Below are positions 13,501-24,900 of a DNA stretch of 64,000 nt, piece by piece. How positions within the stretch are numbered: position 1 is the stretch's first letter; each line of letters begins with the position of its first letter. Origin of the DNA: Hirundichthys speculiger (taxonomy: Eukaryota; Chordata; Actinopteri; Beloniformes; Exocoetidae); NCBI GenBank assembly GCA_018398805.1, contig JAGFBZ010000693.1:682001-746000 (forward strand), read 5' to 3'. Below the pieces are notes generated by a model that was not told the DNA's origin, made no database searches, and was given only the letters and a program-made list of their open reading frames with translations. The translations under genes and the position numbers were made by a program.

Positions 13501-15896
13501 TCAATTATTTATTTAATCGTGTGGGTTGTGATATCCCATAGAACAAATTGCAGCTTCTACTATAAACTTCTACTCCATGACTTCACGAGCATCAGTATGG
13601 CTTTATAAAAGTCAGATTTCCCACAGAAGTGCAAATCTTTCAGTTGGTACAGGCTGATAAGCAGCTACACGTTTATGCATTTCTGTTGAATAAGTTCTTA
13701 GTCCATCCAAGCATGCTTTTTTTTTCCATCAATAATAATAATGTTAATAAGTATTATTATTATAAAGAGAGCAACATTTGCAGCTCTAAATCTATTTGTT
13801 ATTCGGCACACCATGTAAATCTGCACAATCGTGAGGAGAAAGAGAAAAGCAGTTGAGACTCAAAAACAGCTGAAATGAACTGAGCATCCACAGATTATGT
13901 AATTTGGAGTGGAACCTCGTGGCCACCAAAAGCAGAATCACTTGTTTAAAGTCTTGTTGAAAGGTTAAGAGATGTTAAGTGAAGTTTACTTAGTTTAGCT
14001 GATGAAAAGCGGTCAGCTTGCTGCTATCGCTGCTTGTGAAAGGTTCCCGACGAGTGTTAACTCACTAAATTAGAAACGTGGTTTCCAATTTGGGTTAGGG
14101 TTAGGGCCTTTTTAGAAAGGCTGTGTTGAGCGGTGTTGCTGCTGAAACAACTGACTAGACTGCCGGGAGAAGAGTGGGAAGGGCTGCAAACAATCAAACA
14201 AATGAGGGGTGTATGAACACTTAATTTGGATGTTCATACATTTCTAAATATTAATTGAGACAAAGCTGTGGAACTGCATCTAAACTGTAAAGCAGTTATT
14301 TCGATATATGATTTCATGACATTTTTTTGTTTAAAGGTTAAGTCAATGCGTGGAGAAAGAATCGTAATGATTTTAAAAAAGTGTTTCTCATACTTGTTTG
14401 ATCACTGCCATGTTTTTCGGTCTATTGCATAAAAAAACAATTTACAATTCACCAAATTTCAGGGCATCAAGTTGGGTCATGATTAGAAAGATCCCAATCA
14501 TTCTAATCTGGTAATTGCTTAAGCAACATTTTATTTAATGAAGCCTGAGACGAATCTGTTACATTAGTTTTTGAGATGCAGTAATGCATTGGTAATACTA
14601 TAAATGTTATGGTAGGATTAATGTTTGGACCTGCACCTATTTTCATGCAGCACCTAAAAGTAATCTTGTTTGTTTGTGTAAATATAACAGCAGAACTGAT
14701 TTCTTACAGTGTCTGATTACATTCTGTGTTTTCTTCCCTGTTCTAGCTGATGTCAGACTTTTTTTCTTTCTTTTTTTGCAACTATATCCTTCAGAAAACT
14801 TTTATATGTTTATCTTCTCCAAATCAGAAAAAAAAAACAAAAAAACTTAATAGTGAGTGAAAACTCTTCTTTGAGCCAATCAGTCACACTAGTCTCATAA
14901 CTGTTAGGTAGAAATTAAATATGTTTTGCTGCCTGTAAAAGTCTGCCTTTTGGGCTCTTTGCTAGAAGAGTCAGGTGTGGTATAAAGGGTTACAACCGCT
15001 GCACAAAAAGCAAGACTTTCACTCAGGTGATCAGGGTTCCATTCCTCGATTTGTGCAAAAAAAAAAAAAAACAAAAAAAACATTTACTTTATTTTGGACT
15101 GAAAGCCCCAGTGTCCCTCTTTGAAATCTCTGAACTCTTTGCAGAAATATGAATTATTACTATGGAAAAAACAAAACAGTTTTTTCAAGCTCATTCTTAT
15201 TTGAGCATTGTTCCATAGGGTAATGGAAACTGAAAAGGTGCTCACATAATTTCAACAGTGAAAGCAGTTAGAGTGCTCTTTTAACCTTTGGTAAACTTTA
15301 TCCAAAAATGTATCAACCTCTGGGCGACTTCTGTTTTGCACCACTGACCATGTTTTGTAACATTTGCCAAAATGTCTCAAAAACTGCGGCCAAAATATCT
15401 GGAAGGTGCATTCATCTCTGTGGCCAGATTGTGCGAAATGTTCATCTGTTGCCGTGACTGTAGGAGATAATTGCACTGACTCTTCTGCACTACAACAGAG
15501 GCAGCGTTCACCCTGCTGCTGTACTGGGAGCTGCTGCAGTGGGAGGATCGGCCCCTCAGGGATTTCCTCCACTACCCCTGTCAGAGCGAGTGGCAACGCA
15601 AGGAAAATCTGAGCCGTAAAATCCTCCACTACTTCAACAAGGGCAAGGCAAGTAGATTTGGCTTTAGCTTATCACTTAGAGTTTTTGACCTCTGTTTTGA
15701 CTCCAAGCCTGAGTTAAAGGTTAGGCTGTGTGCTTCAGCAAATATGGTGCATGTATATATGTATCCGGTAATCGCCTTTTATTCTATTTCCAGTGGCATT
15801 AGGTGTCGAAGTGGGAGTAAAAAGTGAACAACAAGAGGCTTTTATTCACTTAACTGTCCCCAGAGACATAATTACAAGGATTTTACAGTTTTACCT

Positions 15897-15959
<63 letters not shown>

Positions 15960-18900
15960 AGGGCTGTTTGTTCTCATCTGCAGTGCAGCTGTTCTCAAGC
16001 ATAATTAAATTTGCCCTCATTAACTTTGGAAGTGAGGCAGTTAATCTTTCTTGAAGTTTTGTATGCTTCACACTTTTGCACCCCATTGTTATTGAACCAG
16101 AATATACAGTAGTGACAGAGGTACTGGGATCCTTTACTGAAATAAAGTCATTCCAATCCTACAGTATAGAAATGACAGATGAATTCATATGTAGCTACTT
16201 TCTAAAAACATGTCATTTGATTATTGTTAAAACAGACACATTATTGGATTTTAATGTTGTAGCAGGTACCTATTGTACCTATTTTGAATGGTTATATCTA
16301 AAACTGAACCCATGTTTAACATATGTTATTATGCTTTCTGTGGACATTTGTGTAAATTCTCTGAAGTAAAGCACAGATAAAATTAAATCCTTAAATATCA
16401 CAGAGTATACATTTAACCTTTGCACACAAAACAATACTGCTCAGTGAGGATCAGATATCAGTTCAAAACCAAATGTGATTTCCTCTCCTAAATCACTTCT
16501 CCCTGGCCGGTATTCTTCCACAAAAATGAAATTAGTTTGCTGGTCTTTGTGCTTTGGAGAGGAATATGCCTCCTGGACCCTGGGAGCAGCTGAGAAGAAA
16601 CAAAGAACCAAAAGTAGCTTCCTTTATTAGCTTGTTGTCATCTCTTGTTTTTACTGCCACCCCCATGAAAAAAGTGAGTGCAGCTTGTAGGTCTGGTGAC
16701 TTTGGTGATTTCAAAAGAGTAGGATAGACTGGAACAGGAACAGATAGGGACTTTTATCCTTTTCAAAGGGTAGTTTGTTACCTCTGTCTGACTTGATTTG
16801 AGTATTTCCCGCTGATCAGTCACACAGGACATAACATGAATCTTATGTCCTTCTGCAGCTTGGACAAACCGAGACACAAACTATCATGAAAAATTATTAA
16901 ATGAAAGTGGGCAAACTGAATAATAACCATTCAAAGTCTCTACCAATTTGTGCCAGACATTGTAGTGAGGCAAAAAAAAAAAAAAAAAAATCCTTTTGAA
17001 TATCCATATCCTTTGAATTATGCTCTTGTAACAAATAAAACTAATACAATCATACATTTAATAATACAAACATTCAAATTTCAAGGAAAACTATTAATTA
17101 GATATAAAATACAAATTTAGGATTTTTTCTTCTGAAAGAAAACAAGAAAGTAAACTTCTTCTTTACACACATTAAATTCTAAATAAGTTTTTTTTTTGTT
17201 TTGACCTTTAAAATATGAATTTGTAGCTAGATAAGCCCCTTATGGACTCTTTTTCATTGTTTGTATCTATAATTTTGTCAACTGTTTATTTTGTCAGTGT
17301 ATTTGCACTGACTGAACAAAACTGCCTGGATTTAAAAAGAAAATGGGTAAATACTATTGACTGAGTGATTGATTTGTCACAGCCGACAGTACGTTATTTA
17401 ACCCTGACTGAGGCAGTGAGTAGGTTCTTAGTACTTAAACAACCATGTCATGTTACTCACTTTCAAAAGAATCAATTTATGGGTCTGGATCAGACAATCG
17501 AAGCAACAACAAAGATTGCTGAAATTGTTAAAATTGTGTTAACAACTCCCCAATGCATTATTTAAAACCTAGAGTGATGGTGAACCATCATTTTTGAAGA
17601 AGAGATGTAGTCTATGATATTTTGAACATGATTTAACATATTGAATGATCTTTAATGTTTGGTGAAATCTAAATAGCAGGCCTGTAGAGGCAGTATTATG
17701 GTCTGGGATTGCTTATGTTGTGCCCTAAAGATAAGGTCAACTGTTACCTGAATTTATGTTGTACTGAACGTGAGCAAGTGGTTTAAGGAGCTGATATATC
17801 GTTTTCACTCATGGTTTAGCCATTTCTTAACCCGACTGGGAGTCTGTGGAATGTACTGGAGCACTTTCACTTATAAAAGTGACATTACAGAAGCTTATTG
17901 AGGTGGATGCCATGGCAAATGTGGCCTGAGATCAAATCTAAAAGTAGTCCAACAAAATGTGACAACTGATGATGTGAACATCTTTTTTTTTTTTTTTTTT
18001 TTTTTTGAGGGGGGGGCAGGCAGCATATGGACAATCTGGACAACAAATAACACTTTCTTTAATCTATAGACCCCCCAAACAGAGAGCTCTCTCTGGATTA
18101 TAGAGGATTCTAAGTTTTATGTTAGTACCTCATTCTTAGTTTATCTGATTCTTTTCTGACTTTGCAGTGCTGGGAATATGGGATCTCTCTCTGCCGTGAA
18201 CTGGCTTTCCAGTATGAGACTTTATACGATTATCAGAGCCTCAGCTGGATACGGGTGAGTAAAGTGCTGCTGCTGCTGCTATTGTCAAACACATCCTCTG
18301 CTACGCTGGAAGGTGAGATCTTCAGCTCCCTCTGTCATTACAGTGCTGCATTGTGCCATGTGAAGTGCTCACAGCATCAACACAATGTCCTAGTCACCAA
18401 AGCACACCCACGCTCATCAGGAAATGCAGAGGATGTAGTTATGTGTGTGATTAAACCATTACTCATCATGACTTTTATACATGCATATGCTTGTGTCACA
18501 GAAAATGGAGGCAGCTTACTATGACAACATCATTGAGCAGCAGAGGATTGAACCAGAATTCTTTAGGATGGGCTTCTATGGCCGGAAGTTTCCTTTCTTC
18601 CTCAGGGTAAGACTTCTAAACTCTGGTCTCATCTTCACTGCCCTCAAACTGACGCAGCCAGATGTACAGTCTCTTCTTCCTTTGCTCTTGCTCTTGTCTT
18701 TCTTGTTTTCTTCAAATTTGCCTCTTAAGCATCAGTAGATGGAAACACACGGTAACTCTTGGCTGTCCAGCCTGTGTCTTTGCTGTGACTTCTCTCATAC
18801 AGTCAGCAGAGAGCTGCAGTATTGAGCTGCAGCAGCAAAAAGCCTGTTTGTAGTAGCTGCTAACACTACCTGTTGGTAGTGTTAGCAGAGTTTATACTCT

Positions 18901-21900
18901 TTTGCTTCAGCAACAGTCAGATGAACAAAGAAAACACTGGAGCATGCTGGCAAACACAGAAATATGATTATATTACTACTTAACTGCTGTATATGCAAAT
19001 ACAGTTGTTTCTTAAGAATCAACCACATCACTTAAAAAGGAATGGTATGCTGGCATTTGGTTCATAACTAACCAACAGTGCCAGTCCCTCCGAGTTCAAA
19101 ACAACTTTGGGATTGACAGAATTGGAGAATTTTTTTAACAGTTTATCTTTTTAAGCAAAAATTGATAAAATAGTCGAGTTAACACCAAAACAGCTAGTAG
19201 TGTTAGGGCTGAAACAGGTCAGAAGCACTGGTTTGCCTTCACATCTGGTGACATGCATGTTCAAAGACTTCTCAACAGAGCTGTGTGGTTTGCATGTCTC
19301 TGTCAGTCATGAGCAGTTTTCTTTCTTTCCCTGCAGAACAAGGAATTTGTCTGCCGTGGTTATGACTATGAACGGCTTGAGGACTTCCAGCAAAGGATGC
19401 TGGGGGAGTTCCCACAAGCCATTGCCATGCAGCACACCAACCAACCAGATGACACCATCCTGCAGAGCGACGCACAATGTATCCTACTGCTACAACCCCA
19501 AGATCAGAGAAATTCTTGTCGCAGGGATACATTAGAATAAATTTATGATGACTGATTTCTAAATATAGAAACAGTTGAGGTTGATTTCTAGAGACGCACA
19601 GTAAATATAAATAATCTCTTCTCATTGTCCTCTGTGAATATGCATATAGGTTTTTAGTTTTCTGACACTTCCTTGACACATAGCATCAAGACTTGCAGAT
19701 CTACGCTGTGACTCCAGTGTCAGATATCTCTGATGTGCCTCAGCTGGAGCGTGTGCCTGAGAGGATCAAGAGTTTCTACCGCATAAACAATGTCAGCCGC
19801 TTCCACTATGACAGACCTTTTCACAAGGGGCCCAAGGACCGGGAGAACGAGTTCAGGGTACGATGAGCCACCAGCGGGGCTCTCAGCCTAACTTTGCTTC
19901 AAAGCTCAGTGTTTGCCTTTTTTTTTTGTTCTTGTTTTGTTTTGTTGCTTTTTTTCCTACAAAAGTACTTCGATAAGATAAAATGCTTTTAAAACATGAG
20001 ATGGATCTAACTCCGTTAATCCTGCAGTCAATTCATGCAGTGTTTACTCGTCTCAGATGATGTACGTAAATCGGCTTAATACCACCAGTGGCCACATCTG
20101 AGAGCCTGTAGGGTTTGGGCCACAGTGTTTTACTCGGTACATCTTTAACACTTTCTGTTACATTGCTGTATCAAGTCAAGTTTTTTTCCATAGCACATTT
20201 AAAACAACCTCACTTGATCAAAGTGCTGTACAAATTAAAACAAATAAAAATCCCTAAAAATAAGCAAGTATATTTAATATAAGAAGATAAAAAGAATAAA
20301 AACATAGCAAAGCAACAGTATCTACTAGAACTGTAAAAGAAACTACTATGAAAAAAACAATAGATAAAAAACAGATTGAAAATAACTTACACACTTATAG
20401 ATTATAAAAGCCAAGGTATTGTGCTCTAGATGGAGCAAATGCCAGAGAGAAAAGGTGCACTTTCAACAATGATTTGAAATGTTCAGTGGTGTGGGCGGAT
20501 CTTATATTAAAAGGCAGACCGTTCCACAATTCAGGAGCAACAACAGAAAAAGCCCTTTCACCTCTGATTGGACATTGAAGGTTTAAAAGCTCAGAGAAAT
20601 AAGGTGGCACCATACTGTTGAGACTCTTAAAAACAAATAAAATCTTAAACTGGACAGGAAACCAGTGAAGGGAAGTCAGGACAGGAATGATGTGGTCTCA
20701 CGTTGTTTCCTCCCTGTCTGAAGGCGAGCTGCTGCGCTCTGAGTCAAGTGATCAAGTGATGGAGCAGCGACTGATCAGTCCCAAAGTAGAGAGAGTTACA
20801 ATAATCTTAGCTGACAGGTAATGAAGGCGCGAATAACTCTCAAAGTCTTTAGTAGTAAGGAAGGCCTCCACCTTACTTAGAAGCCAAGCTCATTTTGATT
20901 TTGAGCTTATCTGTTTATCAATTATATAACCAAGAACTGAAGATGAATATTGGATTTATAATTTTTCAAAATATAAAACTATGTCAAAAAATTGTCAAGA
21001 AGAAAAAATTATAGATAAAGCCGCACTGGCATAAAGGACAAAGAAAAGATAACCAGCATAAAAGATGATAAACGGAACCAGGCTTTGAGTTTATGCAGTA
21101 ATTTTTCAACTTGTCGCCACCTCAGTATCTGAGTCTGTCTTTGTACCCACACATCATCTGACGCAGCCGTGTTGATGCTTGTTATCCTGCAGCATCATAA
21201 TTAACGTTGTTCACCTTATTATGATGTTGTACAACATAAAGGCACCCAAGAGATGATTGTTTTTCTTTTTTGAAAATTGATCTGCAAATGGGGATGATAT
21301 CTCTCTCTTTGTCATTTGGAAGCTGAAAAAAGTCCCAAAAAATTAAGTCAACGCTGAATTGATTTCACAAGGGAAACAAGCCTCAGTATACTGAGTCAGA
21401 GTCTCATATGTGACTCATAACCAGGATGGGCGATCAAATATGTTCACCCACCTGCGTCTGTACAGGTTAAAGGAGAAGATTGTGGCGAATATGCAAAATT
21501 GGTTGGTTATGTAACAGTTGGTACATGGAGTAATGGGGGAGGGGGACAGGACTGAACCTGAACTGAGGGACTTTCCTTCTGTATATTCTGTCAAGGAGAA
21601 AAGTTAAAGACAAAGCTGCCACTAGCGTAAAACGTAAAGGATTAAAATAATATAACATAAAGAATAAAAAGAACTAACCAGGTGTGATTCCTGTTTAAGA
21701 CATATTTAAAAATGATTTATTCATTTGTTCCTGCCTACTGTTTGTCTCGAGTTAGACATCAGTTATTCATTTAGGGTTAAGAAAAGACTCACAGTACAAT
21801 CTTTCTCCAAGTTTAACCACGGTTGCTGAACAATGACACCCAAGGGAGTCGAATTTTGTAACACCAGGATGACAAAGTGTGACTATGTGAGATGTTGTGT

Positions 21901-24900
21901 TAGGCTTGGCCATATTTTCTATCCTTTTTCCTGGAGCAGCATTAGTAAAGCAAGACTGAAAAAGCTGGATAAAGTTTTTACATGCCACAGTATTATAATT
22001 ATGATGCCATCAGTCAAAGTTGCATATTTAGGGCCCGATCTTCCACCAAACCTCCTAAAGCCGCTATTAAGGATAGCGGGTAGCGGGAGGGGCGTTCCCC
22101 CGCAAAGAACGCAATCTTCCACCTCCCTAAACCCGCGATCTTACCTGTGCTAACCGCTATATTATGCATAGGAGTGGTTAGGGCGTTCCACCTGTTAAAC
22201 CAATCAGTGCGTCAGTAGCCATTGCATTTAAGAGCAGGTTGCGGTACCTGCACCCGCTATGGAGCGTCTTTTCATCCAGATCGGAGCAGCTCTCGTGCGC
22301 AGCTTGTCTGAGACTCTGCTGTAGAGCTTCCTCCTCTTCCTTCCTCCTCCTCCTCCTCTGCACTGATATATAGGGATGGGAATTGATAAGATTTTTCCAA
22401 TTCCGATTGCATTATCGATTCTGCGTAACGATTCGATTCTTTATCGATTCTCTTATCGATTCTAATTTGGGCAAAAAGGAGAACAGTTTTATTAGCATCA
22501 TTTTTTTTTTACTTAGAAGGTCACAAGCTTACAAACTCAACAGCGAGGTCAAAAGAAGCCCAAAGCCTAGATAACGTGTTAACCGTTGTAATATGTAACT
22601 GTGCAAATTTTACTAACATATTTTTCCTAATAGAAATTAAAAAAAAAATCTCCATTTTTAAAGGATATGTGAGCTCACTGAGCACTCAAAAAAAAAATAA
22701 AAAAGAAAGATAAATACTATCAAATACAACGGAACAGTGCATAGTACAAATCTGCAAATACTATGAAGAATTAACTATTCTTTTGCAGAAAAATAAACAT
22801 GTCTGCTAGAGTAGGTAGTGAGCAGCCTCTGAGCCAGCCAGACTCTCTCTCTCATCACGGTCATCTTCTAAGTGTAATGCAGAAGGCATTCGTTTAATAG
22901 CACAGCGTTACTGTTGTAGCGTGTTCTACAAAGAAGCACATCGGCAGTGGGATAGCTACTTACCAGAGTTGCCTTCCGTAGTAACCGCAGAGGTGATCTT
23001 AGCTTGGCAACTGCCACTTGGCTACTGCTGGGTTGAGATCCATCAGTTTGAAGCGTGTCAAAAACACAACACTCGTTTATCCATTATCGCATGTTGTGTG
23101 CGCAAATGTTTCTGCATGTTAGTCGTGTTCCCTCCCGTCGCTGTTATCTCCACTTTGCAATTACTGCAAGTTGCCTTGTTGCCATCTTTCTTTGCGAAGT
23201 GAGGCCAAACTTTGGAGCGCTTGAACCCGGTGGGCGCCATTGTTGTTTACAACATCCTCTTGAGGTCAGAGGATGTTGGTCAGCAGTTGTGGTGGATGTG
23301 GGAATAGTCACGGCCAGACACGTCAGTCTGTACAGCTGTGGCATGATCTCATTCAGATATTTACTGAGGAGGAAACCAAGGAGATCTTTGGGACATTTCC
23401 CTTCAAAATCCGTCCCTTCAAAAAACAGTCACTTCTGTTTTTAAACAGGTCAGATCATCAAATAGAGCTCCGTGGCTCTGGTGTCAAGCTGGAAAAGGTT
23501 GGATGTGGGAATTTATTTCCGAATATGTCTGAAACTGCTTGGTGGTCGAGGAGGGACAGGAACATTAATTGTTCCTGATCTTTAAATGCTCATCCAATGA
23601 TTTGTTCTGCAGTATTTTAAGAAGCACATACGCTGCGCCAAGACGCACAGCCGTCTCAGACTCCCAGCACCCCCTGCTGAGAATATGTTCCCTCAGCTCT
23701 GCCTGTCCGTGTTTACCGGGAGCGCACCATTTTTACACAGACAAGGAATTGTCTGTGTAAAAATATCTTTATGTATATATCAGTGCAGAGGAGGAGGAGA
23801 AGGAAGGAAGAGGAGGAAGCTCTACAGCATAGTCCCAGACGAGCTGCGCATGAGAGGCTGCTCTGATCTGGATGAAAAGTTGCTCCATAGCAGTTTGCGG
23901 GTTGCGGGTAGCGCAACCTACTCTTAAAGGCAATGAGTACTGACGCTCTGATTGGTTTAACAGGTGGAACGCCCTAACCACTCCTATACATAATATAGCG
24001 GTTAGCGCAGGTAAGATTGCAGGTTTAGGGAGGTGGAAGATTGCATTCTTTGCGCGGAAACGCCCCTCCCGCTACCCGCAACCCCTAATAGTGGCTTTAG
24101 GAGGTTTGGTGGAAGATCGGGCCCTCTGTAAAACTCCTCGGTATAATTCCAGATATGGCTGATAGAGAACAAAAACATGACCTGTTATTTCTCTGCATGT
24201 GTTACAGAGCCTGTGGATTGAGAGAACAACCCTGATTCTTTCACGTCCTCTCCCAGGAATCTCCCGCTGGGCAGAGGTGGAAAGAAGAGAAGTGGTGAGG
24301 AGTCCCCTACTTTCATCTTTACTGACTAATAAGTTATAGTTGCTTGAATGTTTTTATCAAGCCCCCTTGACTCCATATCATCCTGGAATTCTTGCATACC
24401 TACACATACTTACTCCTGTAATATTACAACTTTGGGTGAATATTCACTGTGTATTTATTTCCAGATGGAGGTGAGCCCTCTTGAGAATGCCATATATGTA
24501 GTGGAGAATAAGACCCAGGAACTGAGGACTTTGATCAGCCAGTACCAACACAGACAGCATCATAGCAACATCAACCCCCTGAGTATGTGCCTGAATGGCG
24601 TCATAGATGCTGCTGTGAACGGAGGCATCGCAAGATATCAGGAGGTACTGCTGCAAGGCAGAACAAGGGAGAGATGAGTGCAGAAATAATCAACCGGTGT
24701 TCTGAGAGATCTTTATCTTTTTGCTTGATGCTCTGCAACAGGCCTTCTTTGATAAGGAATACATCAGCAGTCACCCGGAGGATATGGAGAGAATCACCCA
24801 TTTGAAGGATCTAATGCAGGAGCAGGTCTGACTTAAAATATTCACTATATGTGGAGCTACCTGATAAACCCTGCAATATAAATGAGCAAATATCTTGATT

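Larger units (their letters stand above)
15648..18167 (+). other. 2.5 kb dock3 intron with CTTT array and a Tc1/mariner-like remnant
   Basis: The intron starts with a GC donor. It contains a CTTT array (15897-15959), poly-A and poly-T tracts (16972-16990 and 17982-18006) and, near 17690-17720, a trace of transposase (reading about GSIMVWDCL). The rest is AT-rich sequence with no recognised feature. Confidence 0.65.
22030..24125. mobile_element. DNA transposon-like element with inverted arms of about 345 bp
   Basis: The left end AGGGCCCGATCTTCCACC (22030) is matched as an inverted copy at the right end, 24125. The arms continue to about 22372 and back to about 23774 with scattered differences; both contain GCACTGATATATA at the inner edge and GGTGGAACGCCC-type sequence inside. 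The 1.4 kb centre holds a BED zinc finger on the minus strand and, at 22374, the start GGGATGGGAATTGATAAG seen at the ends of fish hAT elements. I see no transposase core and no clear target duplication, so family and exact ends stay open. Most likely it is a non-autonomous element, possibly with another inserted into it. Confidence 0.7.
19858..24207 (+). other. 4.35 kb dock3 intron, mostly repeats
   Basis: The intron contains the 3' end of an L2-like LINE on the minus strand (20170-20980) and a 2.1 kb element with long inverted arms (22030-24125). Sequence between 20990 and 22029 is AT-rich without recognised features. Confidence 0.7.

Noticed and set aside
14092..14106. Telomere-like GGGTTAGGGTTAGGG inside a dock3 intron
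   Set aside because: Only about two and a half units; this is expected by chance in AT-rich introns and shows no array or fusion context.
15252..15629. Open frame of 125 codons antisense to a dock3 exon
   Set aside because: It is the shadow of the dock3 exon at 15499-15647; no family resemblance on the minus strand.
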